Part shown: positions 11,989 to 25,469 of the stretch, one piece after another
Layout of the letters: every line of letters begins with the position of its first letter
Position numbering within the stretch: the stretch's first letter is position 1
NCBI GenBank assembly: GCA_964016885.1
Contig: OZ024744.1
Location: 24,102,798-24,166,797 of the forward strand
DNA: 64,000 nt
Source of the DNA: Eledone cirrhosa
Taxonomy: Eukaryota > Mollusca > Cephalopoda > Octopoda > Eledonidae
Direction of reading: 5' to 3'
Made by a program: the position numbers and the translations under genes
The notes under the pieces: generated by a model
Told to the model about the DNA's origin: nothing
The model's database searches: none
What the model saw: the letters and a program-made list of their open reading frames with translations, nothing else

Positions 11989-14900
11989 AACTGTCTCGTT
12001 TTAACAACAGTTGAATCTTAAGAACTGACTCGTTTAACAACAGTTGAATCTTATGATAAAACTCGTTTTAACAACAGTTGAATCTTAAGAACTGACTCGT
12101 TTTAACAACAGTTGAATCTTAAGATAAAACTCGTTTTAACAACAGTTGAATCTTAAGAACTGACTCGTTTAACAACAGTTTAATCTTAAGAACTGACTCG
12201 TTTTATAAACAGTTCAACCTTAAGAACTGACTCGTTTTAACAACAGTTGAATCTTCAAATAAAACTCGTTTTAGCAACAGTTGAATCTTAAGAACTGACT
12301 CGTTTTAATAACAGTTGAATCTTAAGATAAAACTCGTTTTAACAACAGTTGAATCTTAAGAACTGACTCGTTTTAACAACAGCTGAATTTTGAGATAAAA
12401 CTCGTTTTAACAACAGTTGAATCTTAATAACTGACTCGTTTTATCAACAGTTCAACCTTAAGAACTGACTCATTTTAACAACATTTGAATCTTCAAATAA
12501 AACTCGTTTTAACAACAGTTGAATGTTAAGAACTGATTCGTTTTAACAACAGCTGAATCTTAAGATAAACTCGTTTTAACAACAGTTGAATCTTAAGATA
12601 AACCTCGTTTTAACAACAGTTTAATCTTAAGAACTGACTCGTTTTAACAACAGTTGAATCTTAAGATAAAATTCGTTTTAACAACAGTTGAATCTTAAGA
12701 ACTGATTCGTTTTAACAACAGTTCAAACTTAAGAACTGACTCGTTTTAACAACAGTTGAATCTTAAGATAAAACTCGTTTTAACAACAGTTGAATCTTAA
12801 GAACTGATTCGTATTAACAACAGTTGAATATTAAGATAAAACTCGTTTTAACAACAGTTAAATCTTAAGAACTGTCTCGTTTTAACAATAGTTGAATCTT
12901 AAGAACTGACTCGTTTTAACAACAGTTGAATCTTATGATAAAACTCGTTTTAACAACAGTTGAATCTTAAGAACTGACTCGTTTTAACAACAGTTGAATC
13001 TTAAGAACTGACTCGTTTTATAAACAGTTCAACCTTAAGAACTGACTCGTTTTAACAACAGTTGAATCTTCAAATAAAACTCGTTTTAACAACAGTTGAA
13101 TATTAAGAACTGACTCGTTTTAACAGCAGTTGAATCTTAATATAAAACTCGTTTTAACAACAGTTGAATCTTAAGATAAAACTTGTTTTAACAACAGTTG
13201 AATCGTAAGAACTGACTCGTTTTAATAACAGTTGAATCTTAAGATAGAACTCGTTTTAACAACAGTTGAATCTTAAGAACTGACTCGTTTTAACAACAGC
13301 TGAATTTTAAGATAAAACTCGTTTTAACAACAGTTGAATCTTAAGAACTGACTCGTTTTATCAACAGTTCAACCTTAAGAACTGACTCATTTTAACAACA
13401 GTTGAATCTTCAAATAAAACTCGTTTTAACAACAGTTGAATGTTAAGAACTGAATCGTTTTAACAACAGCTGAATCTTAAGATAAACTCGTTTTAACAAC
13501 AGTTGAATCTTAAGATAAACCTCGTTTTAACATCTGTTTAATCTTAAGAACTGAATCGTTTTAACAACAGTTGAATCTTAAGATAAAATTCGTTTTAACA
13601 ATAGTTGAATCTTAAGAACTGATTCGTTTTAACAACAGTTCAAACTTAAGAACTGACTCGTTTTAACAACAGCTGAATCTTAAGAACTGATTCGTTTTAA
13701 CAACAGCTGAATCTTAAGATAAACTCGTTTTAACAACAGTTGAATCTTAAGATAAAACTCGTTTTAACTACAGTTGAATCTTAAGAACTGACTCGTTTTA
13801 ACAACAGCTGAATCTTAAGATAAACCTCGTTTTAACAACAGTTGTATCTTAAGAACTGATTCGTTTTAACAACAGATGAATCTTAAGATAAACCTCGTTT
13901 TAACAACAGTTGAATCTTGAGAACTGGCTCGTTTAAACAACAGTTGAATCTTAAGATAAAACTCGTTTTAACAACAGTTGAATCTTAAGAACTGACTCGT
14001 TTTAACAACAGTTGAATCTTAAGATAAAACTCGTTTTAACAACAGTTGAATCTTAAGAACTGACTCGTTTTAACAACAGCTGAATCTTAAGATAAAACTC
14101 GTATTAACAACAGTTGAATCTTAAGAACTGACTCGTTTTATCAACAGTTCAACCTTAAGAACTGACTCGTTTTAACAACAGTTGAATCTTCAAATAAAAC
14201 TCGTTTTAACAACAGTTGAATCTAAAGAACTGACTCGTTTTAACAACAGTTGAATCTTAAGATAAAACTCGTTTTAACAACAGTTGAATCTTAAGAACTG
14301 TCTCGTTTTAACGACAGTTGAATCTTAAGAACTGACTCGTTTTAACAACAGCTGAATCTTAAGATTAAACTCGTTTTAACAACAGTTGAATCTTAAGACA
14401 AAACCCGTTTTAACAACAGTTCAATCTTAAGAACTTTCTCGTTTTAACAACAGTTGAATCTTAAGATAAACCTCGTTTTAACAACAGGTTTAATCTTAAG
14501 AACTGACTCGTTTTAACAACAGTTGAATCCTAAGATAAAATTCGTTTTAACAACAGTTGAATCTTAAGAACTGACTCGTTTTATAAACAGTTCAACCTAA
14601 AGAACTGACTCGTTTTAACAACTGTTGAATCTTCAAATAAAACTCGTTTTAACAACAGTTGAATATTAAGAACTGACTCGTTTTAACAGCAGTTGAATCT
14701 TAATCTAAAACTCGTTTTAATAACAGTTGAATCTTAAGATAAAACTCGTTTTAACAACAGTTTAATCTTAAGAACTGACTCGTTTTAACAACAGTTGAAT
14801 TTTAAGATAAAACTCGTTTTAACAACAGTTGAATCTTAAGAACTGACTCGTTTTATCAACAGTTCAACCTTAAGAACTGACTCATTTTAACAAAAGTTGA

Positions 14901-15880
14901 ATCTTCAAATAAAACTCGTTTTAACAACAGTTCACTGTTAAGAACTAATTCGTTTTAACAACAGCTGAATCTTAAGATAAAACTCGTTTTAACAACAGTT
15001 GAATCTTAAGATAAAACTCGTTTTAACAACAGTTGAATCTTAAGAACTGACTCGATTTAATAACAGTTGAATCTTAAGATAAAACTCGTTTTAACAACAG
15101 TTGAATCTTAAGAACTGACTCGTTTTAACAACAGCTGAATTTTAAGATAAAACTCGTTTTAACAACAGTTGAATATTAAGAACTGACTCGTTTTATCAAC
15201 AGTTCAACCTTAAGAACTGACTCATTTTAACAAAAGTTGAATCTTAAAATAAAACTCGTTTTAACAACAGTTGAATCTTAAGAACTGACTCGTTTTAACA
15301 ACAGTTGAATCTTAAGATAAAACTCGTTTTAACAACAGTTGAATCTTAAGAACTGTCTCGTTTTAACAACAGTTGAATCTTAAGAACTAACTCGTTTTAA
15401 CAACAGTTTAATCTTAAGAACTGACTCGTTTTAACAACAGTTGAATCTTAAGAACTGACTCGATTTATAAACAGTTCAACCTTAAGAACTGACTCGTTTT
15501 AACAACAGTTGAATCTTCAAATAAAACTCGTTTTAACAACAGTTGAATATTAAGAACTGACTCGTTTTAACAGCAGTTGAATCTTAATATAAAACTCGTT
15601 TTAACAACAGTTGAATCTTAATATAAAACTCGTTTTAACAACAGTTGAATCTTAAGAACTGACTCGTTTTAATAACAGTTGAATCTTAAGATAGAACTCG
15701 TTTTAACAACAGTTGAATCTTAAGAACTCACTCGTTTTATCAACAGTTCAACCTTAAGAACTGACTCATTTTAACAACAGTTGAATCTTCAAATAAAACT
15801 CGTTTTAACAACAGTTGAATCTTAAGAACTGATTCGTTTTAACAACAGCTGAATCTTAAGATAAACTCGTTTTAACAACA
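11989..15880. repeat. HOR family 1, copy 3 (about 3.9 kb, truncated on the right)
   Basis: The third copy shares the rare-variant order of copies 1 and 2, including CGTTTTAGCA at 12,267, ACAACATTTG at 12,478, GTTTAAAC at 13,931, CCTAAAG at 14,596, GTTCAC at 14,930 and the CGATTTATAA form at 15,461. It has lost the second GTTTAAAC monomer present in copies 1 and 2. One monomer near 14,487 has an extra G (CAGGTTTAATC) not seen in the other copies. Agreement with copy 2 ends near 15,880, where the following monomer is of a different subtype. Confidence 0.8.
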
Positions 15881-18800
15881 GCTGAATCTTAAGATGAAAC
15901 TCGTTTTAACAACAGTTGAATCTTAAGAACTGACTCGTTTTATCAACAGTTCAACCTTAAGAACTGACTCATTTTAACAACAGTTGAATCTTCAAATAAA
16001 ACTCGTTTTAACAACAGTTGAATCTTAAGATAAACCTCGTTTTAACAACAGTTTAATCTTAAGAACTGACTCGTTTTAACAACAGTTGAACCTCATATAA
16101 CATTCGTTTTAACAACAGTTGAATCTTAAGAACTGATTCGTTTTAACAACAGTTCAAACTTAAGAACTGACTCGTTTTAACAACAGCTGAATCTTAAGAT
16201 GAAACTCGTTTTAACAACAGTTGAATCTTAAGAACTGACTCGTTTTATCAACAGTTCAACCTTAAGAACTGACTCATTTTAACAACAGTTGAATCTTCAA
16301 ATAAAACTCGTTTTAACAACAGTTGAATCTTAAGAACTGATTCGTTTTAACAACAGCTGAATCTTAAGATAAACTCGTTTTAACAACAGTTGAATCTTAA
16401 GATAAAATTCGTTTTAACAACAGTTGAATCTTAAGAACTGACTCGTTTTAACAACAGTTGAATCTTAAGATAAAACTCGTTTTAACAACAGTTGAATCTT
16501 AAGAACTGACTCGTTTTATCAACAGTTCAACCTTAAGAACTGACTCGTTTTAACAACAGTTGAATCTTCAAATAAAACTCGTTTTAACAACAGTTGAATC
16601 TAAAGAACTGACTCGTTTTAACAACAGTTGAATCTTAAGATAAAACTCGTTTTAACAACAGTTGAATCTTAAGAACTGACTCATTTTAACAACAGTTGAA
16701 TCGTAAGATAAAACACGTTTTAACAACAGTTGAATCTTAAGACAAAACCCGTTTTAACAACAGTTGAATCTTAAGAACTGTCTCGTTTTAACGACAGTTG
16801 AATCTTAAGAACTGACTCGTTTTAACAGCAGTTGAATCTTAATATAAAACTCGTTTTAACAACAGTTGAATCTGAAGATAAAACTCGTTTTAACAACAGT
16901 TGAATCTTAAGAACTGACTCGTTTTAATAACAGTTGAATCTTAAGATAAAACTCGTTTTAACAACAGTTGAATCTTAAGAACTGACTCGTTTTAACAACA
17001 GTTGAATCTTAAGAACTGACTCGTTTTATCAACAGTTCAACCTTAAGAACTGACTCATTTTAACAACAGTTGAATCTTCAAATAAAACTCGTTTTAACAA
17101 CAGTTGAATCTTCAGATAAAACTCGTTTTAACTACAGTTGAATCTTAAGAACTGACTCGTTTTAACAACAGCTGAATCTTAAGATAAAACTCGTTTTAAC
17201 AACAGTTGAATCTTAAGAACTGATTCGTTTTAACAACAGATGAATCTTAAGATAAACCTCGTTTTAACAACAGTTGAATCTTAAGATAAAACTCGTTTTA
17301 ACAACGGTTGAATCTTAAGAACTGACTCGTTTTAACAACAGCTGAATCTTAAGATAAAACTCGTATTAACAACAGTTGAATATTAAGAACTGACACGTTT
17401 TATCAACAGTTCAACCTTAAGAACTGACTCGTTTTAACAACAGTTGAATCTTCAAATAAAACTCGTTTTAACAACAGTTGAATCTAAAGAACTGACTCGT
17501 TTTAACAACAGTTGAATCTTAAGATAAAACTCGTTTTAACAACAGTTGAATCTTAAGAACTGACTCATTTTAACAACAGTTGAATCTTAAGATACAACTC
17601 GTTTTAACAATAGCTGAATCTTAAGATTAATCTCGTTTTAACAACAGTTGAATCTTAAGACAAAACCCGTTTTAACAACAGCTGAATCTTAAGATAAAAC
17701 TCGTATTAACAACAGTTGAATCTTAAGAATTGACTCGTTTTAACAACAGTTCAAACTTAAGAACTGACTCGTGTTAACAACAGCTGAATCTTAAGATGAA
17801 ACTCGTTTTAACAACAGTTGAATCTTAAGAACTGATTCGTTTTAACAACAGCTGAATCTTAAGATAAACTCGTTTTAACAACAGTTGAATCTTAAGATAA
17901 AACTTGTTTTAACAACAGTTGTATCTTAAGAACTGATTCGTTTTAACAACAGATGAATCTTAAGATAATCCTCGTTTTAACAACAGTTGCATCTTGAGAA
18001 CTGGCTCGTTTAAACAACAGTTGAATCTTAAGATAAAACTCGTTTTAACAACAGTTGAATCTTAAGAACTGACTCGTTTTAACAACAGTTGAATCTTAAG
18101 AGAAAACTCGTTTTAACAACAGTTGAATCTTAAGAACTGACTCATTTTAACAACAGTTGAATCTTAAGAAAAATCTCGTTTTAACAACAGCTGAATCTTA
18201 AGATTAAACTCGTTTTAACAACAGTTGAATCTTAAGACAAAACCCGTTTTAACAACAGTTGAATCTTAAGAACTGTCTCGTTTTAACGACAGTTGAATCT
18301 TAAGAACTGACTCGTTTTAACAACAGCTGAATCTTAAGATTAAACTCGTTTTAACAACAGTTGAATCTTAAGACAAAACCCGTTTTAACAACAGTTGAAT
18401 CTTAAGAACTGTCTCGTTTTAACAACAGTTGAATCTTAAGATAAACCTCGTTTTAACAACAGTTTAATCTTAAGAACTGACTCGTTTTAACAACAGTTGA
18501 ATCTTAAGGTAAAATTCGTTTTAACAACAGTTGAATCTTAAGAACTGACTCGTTTTATAAACAGTTCAACCTTAAGAACTGACTCGTTTTAACAACTGTT
18601 GAATCTTCAAATAAAACTCGTTTTAACAAAAGTTGAATATTAAGAACTGACTCGTTTTAACAGCAGTTGAATCTTAATCTAAAACTCGTTTTAATAACAG
18701 TTGAAGCTTAAGATAAAACTCGTTTTAACAACAGTTGAATCTTAAGAACTTACTCGTGTTAACAACAGGTGAATTTTAAGATAAAACTCGTTTTAACAAC

Positions 18801-21234
18801 TGTTGAATCTTAAGAACTGACTCGTTTTATCAACAGTTCAACCTTAAGAACTGACTCATTTTAACAAAAGTTGAATCTTCAAATAAAACTCGTTTTAACA
18901 ACAGTTGAATGTTAAGAACTGATTCGTTTTAACAACAGCTGAATCTTAAGATAAACTCGTTTTAACAACAGTTGAATCTTAAGATAAACCTCGTTTTAAC
19001 AACAGTTTAATCTTAAGAACTGACTCGTTTTAACAACAGTTGAATCTTAAGATAAAACTCGTTTTAACAACAGTTGAATCTTAAGATAAAACTCGTTTTA
19101 ACAACAGTTGAATCTTAAGAACTGACTCGTTTTAATAACAGTTGAATCTTAAGATAAAACTCGTTTTAACAACAGTTCAATCTTAAGAACTGACTCGTTT
19201 TAACAACAGCTGAAGTTTAAGATAAAACTCGTTTTAACAACAGTTGAATCTTAAGAACTGACTCGTTTTATCAACAGTTCAACCTTAAGAACTGACTCAT
19301 TTTAACAACAGTTGAATCTTCAAATAAAACTCGTTTTAACAACAGTTGAATCTTAAGAACTGATTCGTTTTAACAACAGCTGAATCTTAAGATAAACTCG
19401 TTTTAACAACAGTTGAATGTTAAGATAAAATTCGTTTTAACAACAGTTTAATCTTAAGAACTGACTCGTTTTAACAACAGTTGAATCTTAAGATAAAATT
19501 CGTTTTAACAACAGTTGCATCTTAAGAACTGACTCGTTTTAACAACAGTTGAATCTTAAGATAAAATTCGTTTTAACAACAGTTGCATCTTAAGAACTGG
19601 CTCGTTTAAACAACAGTTGAATCTTAAGGTAAAACTCGTTTTAACAACAGTTGAATCTTAAGAACTGACTCGTTTTAACAACAGTTAATTCTTAAGATAA
19701 AACTCGTTTTAACAACAGTTGAATCTTAAGAACTGACTCGTTTTATCAACAGTTCAACCTTAAGAACTGAATGGTTTTAACAACAGTTGAATCTACAAAT
19801 AAAACTCGTTTTAACAACAGTTGAATCTAAAGAACTGACTCGTTTTAACAACAGTTGAATCTTAAAATAAAACTCGTTTTAACAACAGTTGAATCTTAAG
19901 AACTGACTCATTTTAACAACAGTTGAATCTTAAGATAAAACTCGTTTTAACAACAGCTGAATCTTAAGATTAAACTCGTTTTAACAACAGTTGAATCATG
20001 AGACAAAACCCGTTTTAACAACAGTTGAATCTTAAGAACTGTCTCGTTTTAACGACAGTTGAATCTTAAGAACTGACTCATTTTAACAACAGTTGAATCT
20101 TCAAATAAAACTCGTTTTAACAACAGTTGGATCTTAAGAACTGATTCGTTTTAACAACAGCTGAATCTTAAGATAAACTCGTTTTAACAACAGTTGAATC
20201 TTAAGATAAAACTCGTTTTAACTACAGTTGAATCTTAAGAACTGACTCGTTTTAACAACAGCTGAATCTTAAGATAAAACTCGTTTTAACAACAGTTGAA
20301 TCTTAAGAACTGATTCGTTTTAACAACAGATGAATCTTAAGATAAACCTCGTTTTATCAACAGTTGCATCTTAAGAACTGGCTCGTTGAAACAACAGTTG
20401 AATTTTAAGATAAAACTCGTTTTAACAACAGTTGAATCTTAAGAACTGACTCGTTTTATCAACAGTTCAACCTTAAGAACTGACTCATTTTAACAACAGT
20501 TGAATCTTCAAATAAAACTCGTATTAACAACAGTTGAATCTTAAGAACTGACTCGTTTTATCAACAGTTCAACCTTAAGAACTGACTCGTTTTAACAACA
20601 GTTGAATCTTCAAATAAAACTCGTTTTAACAACAGTTGAATCTAAAGAACTGACTCGTTTTAACAACAGTTGAATCTTAAGATAAAACTCGTTTTAACAA
20701 CAGTTGAATCTTAAGAACTGACTCATTTTAACAACGGTTGAATCTTAATATAAAACTCGTTTTAACAACAGCTGAATCTTAAGATTAAACTCGTTTTAAC
20801 AACAGTTGAATCTTAAGACGAAACCCGTTTTAACAACAGTTGAATCTTAAGAACTGTCTCGTTTTAACGACAGTTGAATCTTAAGAACTGACTCGTTTTA
20901 ACAACAGCTGAATCTTAAGATTAAACTCGTTTTAACAACAGTTGAATCTTAAGACAAAACCCGTTTTAACAACAGTTGAATCTTAAGAACTGTCTCGTTT
21001 TAGCGACAGTTGAATCTTAAGAACTGACTCGTTTTAACAGCAGTTGAATCTTAATATAAAACTCGTTTTAACAACAGTTGAATCTTAAGATAAAACTCGT
21101 TTTAACAACAGTTGAATCTTAAGAACTAACTCGTTTTAACAACAGTTGAATCTTAAGATAAAACTCGTTTTAACAACAGTTGAATCTTAAGAACTGACTC
21201 GTTTTAACAACAGCTGAATCTTAAGATAAAACTC
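15881..21234. repeat. Mosaic segment between HOR blocks
   Basis: This stretch is still pure 34-bp satellite but does not continue HOR family 1. Parts of it match blocks further right. The variants GAATCTAC (19,789) and GCTCGTTGAA (20,381) recur at 38,029 and 38,621, both at an offset of 18,240, so about 19.3-21.0 kb and 37.5-39.3 kb are copies. The most divergent monomer subtype appears first here, at 16,088, as a variant (GAACCTCATATAACATTCG) of the later form. No interspersed element or gene is visible. Confidence 0.7.
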
Positions 21235-22900
21235 GTATTAACAACAGTTGAATCTTAAGAACTGACACGTTTTATCAACAGTTCAACCTTAAGAACTGAC
21301 TCGTTTTAACAACAGTTGAATCTTCAAATAAAACTCGTTTTAACAACAGTTGAATCTAAAGAACTGACTCGTTTTAACAACAGTTGAATCTTAAGATAAA
21401 ACTCGTTTTAACAACAGTTGAATCTTAAGAACTGACTCATTTTAACAACAGTTGAATCTTAAGATACAACTCGTTTCAACAACAGCTGAATCTTAAGATT
21501 AATCTCGTTTTAACAACAGTTGAATCTTAAGACAAAACCCGTTTTAACAACAGTTGAATCTTAAGAACCGTCTCGATTTAACGACAGTTGAATCTTAAGA
21601 ACTGACTCGTTTTAACAACAGCTGGATCTTAAGATTAAACTCGTTTTAACAACAGTTGAATCTTAAGACAAAACCCGTTTTAACAACAGTTGAATCTTAA
21701 GAACTGTCTCGTTTTAACAACAGTTGAATCTTATGATAAACCTCGTTTTAACAACAGTTTAATCTTAAAAACTGACTCGTTTTAACAACAGTTGAATCTT
21801 AAGATAAAATTCGTTTTAACAACAGTTGAATCTTAAGAACTGATTCGTTTTAACAACAGTTCAAACTTAAGAACTGACTCGTTTTAACAACAGTTGAATC
21901 TTATGATAAAACTCATTTTAACAACAGTTGAATCTTAAGAACTGATTCGTTTTAACAACAGTTCAAACTTAAGAACTGATTCGTTTTAACAACAGATGAA
22001 TCTTAAGATAAACCTTGTTTTAACAACAGTTGAATCTTAAGAACTGTCTCGATTTAACGACAGTTGAATCTTAAGAACTGACTCGTTTTAACAACAGTTG
22101 AATCTTAAGATAAAACTCGTTTTAAAATCAGTTGAATCTTAAGAACTGACTAATTTTAACAACAGCTGAATCTTAAGAACTGACTCGTTTTAACAACAGT
22201 TGAATCTTAAGAACTGACTCGTTTTAACGACAGTTGAATCTTATGATAAAACTCATTTTAACAACAGTTGAATGTTAAGATAAAACTCGTTTTAACAACA
22301 GTTGAATCTTAAGAACTGACTCTTTTTAACAACAGTTGAATGTTAAGATAAAACTCGTTTTAACAACAGTTGAATCTTAAGAACTGACTCGTTTTAACAA
22401 CAGTTGAATCTTAAGAACTGACTCGTTTTAACAACAGTTGAATCTTATGATAAAACCCATTTTAACAACAGTTGAATCTTAAGATTAAACTCGTTTTAAC
22501 AACAGTTGAATCTTAAGAACTGACTCGTTTTATCAACATTTCAACCTTAAGAACTGACTCGTTTTAACAACAGATGAATCTTCAAATAAAACTGGTTTTA
22601 ACAACAGTTGAATCTTAAGAACTGACTCGTTTTAACAGGAGTTGAATCTTAAGAACTGATTCGTTTTAACAACAGTTCAAACTTAAGAACTGACTCGTAT
22701 TAACAACAGTTGAATCTTATTATAAAACTCATTTTAACAACAGTTGAATCTTAAGAACTGATTCGTTTTAACAACAGATGAATCTTAAGATAAACCTCGT
22801 TTTAACAACAGTTGCATCTTAGGAACTGGCTCGTTTAAACAACAGTTGAATCTTAAGATAAAACACGTTTTAACAACAGTTGAATCTTAAGAAATGACTC
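21235..22900. repeat. HOR family 2, copy 1 (1,666 bp)
   Basis: This is the first copy of a tandem pair whose period is 1,666 bp, exactly 49 x 34. Shared rare variants include GAACCG at 21,565 and 23,231, and TCAACATTTC at 22,533 and 24,199. The junction lies at 22,897-22,905, where a GAAATGACTC head runs into the GTATTAAC body of the next copy. A few substitutions separate the copies: 21,471-21,480 reads TCGTTTCAAC here but TCGTTTTAAC in copy 2, and CTTATGATAAACC near 21,731 is CTTAAGATAAACC in copy 2. Confidence 0.88.
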
Positions 22901-24566
22901 GTATTAACAACAGTTGAATCTTAAGAACTGACACGTTTTATCAACAGTTCAACCTTAAGAACTGACTCGTTTTAACAACAGTTGAATCTTCAAATAAAAC
23001 TCGTTTTAACAACAGTTGAATCTAAAGAACTGACTCGTTTTAACAACAGTTGAATCTTAAGATAAAACTCGTTTTAACAACAGTTGAATCTTAAGAACTG
23101 ACTCATTTTAACAACAGTTGAATCTTAAGATACAACTCGTTTTAACAACAGCTGAATCTTAAGATTAATCTCGTTTTAACAACAGTTGAATCTTAAGACA
23201 AAACCCGTTTTAACAACAGTTGAATCTTAAGAACCGTCTCGATTTAACGACAGTTGAATCTTAAGAACTGACTCGTTTTAACAACAGCTGGATCTTAAGA
23301 TTAAACTCGTTTTAACAACAGTTGAATCTTAAGACAAAACCCGTTTTAACAACAGTTGAATCTTAAGAACTGTCTCGTTTTAACAACAGTTGAATCTTAA
23401 GATAAACCTCGTTTTAACAACAGTTTAATCTTAAAAACTGACTCGTTTTAACAACAGTTGAATCTTAAGATAAAATTCGTTTTAACAACAGTTGAATCTT
23501 AAGAACTGATTCGTTTTAACAACAGTTCAAACTTAAGAACTGACTCGTTTTAACAACAGTTGAATCTTATGATAAAACTCATTTTAACAACAGTTGAATC
23601 TTAAGAACTGATTCGTTTTAACAACAGTTCAAACTTAAGAACTGATTCGTTTTAACAACAGATGAATCTTAAGATAAACCTTGTTTTAACAACAGTTGAA
23701 TCTTAAGAACTGTCTCGATTTAACGACAGTTGAATCTTAAGAACTGACTCGTTTTAACAACAGTTGAATCTTAAGATAAAACTCGTTTTAAAATCAGTTG
23801 AATCTTAAGAACTGACTAATTTTAACAACAGCTGAATCTTAAGAACTGACTCGTTTTAACAACAGTTGAATCTTAAGAACTGACTCGTTTTAACGACAGT
23901 TGAATCTTATGATAAAACTCATTTTAACAACAGTTGAATGTTAAGATAAAACTCGTTTTAACAACAGTTGAATCTTAAGAACTGACTCTTTTTAACAACA
24001 GTTGAATGTTAAGATAAAACTCGTTTTAACAACAGTTGAATCTTAAGAACTGACTCGTTTTAACAACAGTTGAATCTTAAGAACTGACTCGTTTTAACAA
24101 CAGTTGAATCTTATGATAAAACCCATTTTAACAACAGTTGAATCTTAAGATTAAACTCGTTTTAACAACAGTTGAATCTTAAGAACTGACTCGTTTTATC
24201 AACATTTCAACCTTAAGAACTGACTCGTTTTAACAACAGATGAATCTTCAAATAAAACTGGTTTTAACAACAGTTGAATCTTAAGAACTGACTCGTTTTA
24301 ACAGGAGTTGAATCTTAAGAACTGATTCGTTTTAACAACAGTTCAAACTTAAGAACTGACTCGTATTAACAACAGTTGAATCTTATTATAAAACTCATTT
24401 TAACAACAGTTGAATCTTAAGAACTGATTCGTTTTAACAACAGATGAATCTTAAGATAAACCTCGTTTTAACAACAGTTGCATCTTAGGAACTGGCTCGT
24501 TTAAACAACAGTTGAATCTTAAGATAAAACACGTTTTAACAACAGTTGAATCTTAAGAAATGACTC
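22901..24566. repeat. HOR family 2, copy 2 (1,666 bp)
   Basis: The second copy of the 1,666-bp unit ends at the same GAAATGACTC head (24,557) that closes copy 1, but here it runs on into the ordinary GTTTTAAC body. That is what a single tandem duplication would leave: the novel joint is between the copies and the outer right edge keeps the ancestral sequence. The few differences from copy 1 suggest a duplication older than the 8,527-bp one at the right of the window. Confidence 0.87.
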
Positions 24567-25469
24567 GTTTTAACAACAGTTGAATCTTAAGATAAACTCG
24601 TTTTAACAACAGTTGAATCTTAAGAACTGACTCGTTTTAACAACAGCTGAATCTTTAGATAAAACTCGTATTAACAACAGTTGAATCTTAAGAACTGACT
24701 TGTTTTATCAACAGTTCAACCTTAAGAACTGACTCGTTTTAACAACAGTTGAATCTTCAAATAAAACTCGTTTTAACAACAGTTGAATGTTATGATAAAA
24801 CTCGTTTTAACAACAGTTGAATCTTAAGAACTGACTCTTTTTAACAACAGTTGAATCTTAAGATAATACTCGTTTTAACAACAGTTGAATTTTAAGATAC
24901 AATTGGTTTTAACAATAGTTGAATGTTAAGAACTATTTCGTTTTAACAACAGTGCAAACTTAAGAGCTGACTCGTTTTAACAACAGCTGAATCTTATGAT
25001 AAAACTCATTTTAACAACAGTTGAATCTTAAGATAAAACTCGTTTTACCAACAGTTGAATCTTAAGCACTGTCTCGTTTTAACAACAGTTGTATCTTAAG
25101 ATAAAACTCGTTTTAACAACAGTTGAATCTTAAGAACTAATTCGTTTTAACAACAGTTGAATCTTTTGATAAAACCCATTTTAACAACAGTTGAATCTTA
25201 AGATTAAACTCGTTTTAACAATAGTTGAATCTTAAGAACTGACTCGTTTTAACAACAGTTGAATCTTAAGAACTGACTCGTTTTATCAACATTTCAACCT
25301 TAAGAACTGACTCGTTTTAACAACAGTGGAATCTTCAAATAAAACTCGTTTTAACAACAGTTGAAACTTAAGAACTGACTCGTTTTAACAACAGTTGAAT
25401 CTTAAGAACTGATTCGTTTTAACAACAGTTCAAACTTAAGAACTGACTCGTATTAACAACAGTTGAATC
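24567..25469. repeat. Local tandem copy 1 (period about 1.05-1.09 kb)
   Basis: This is the left copy of a roughly 1.1-kb local duplication. GAGCTG occurs at 24,964 and 26,051 and CTTTTGAT at 25,163 and 26,250, both at an offset of 1,087. Further left the offset is 1,053 (GATAAACTCG at 24,591 and 25,644), one monomer less, because the right copy carries an extra class A monomer near 25,85x. The segment also carries the unusual heads AACTATTTCG and GCACTGTCTCG. Confidence 0.78.
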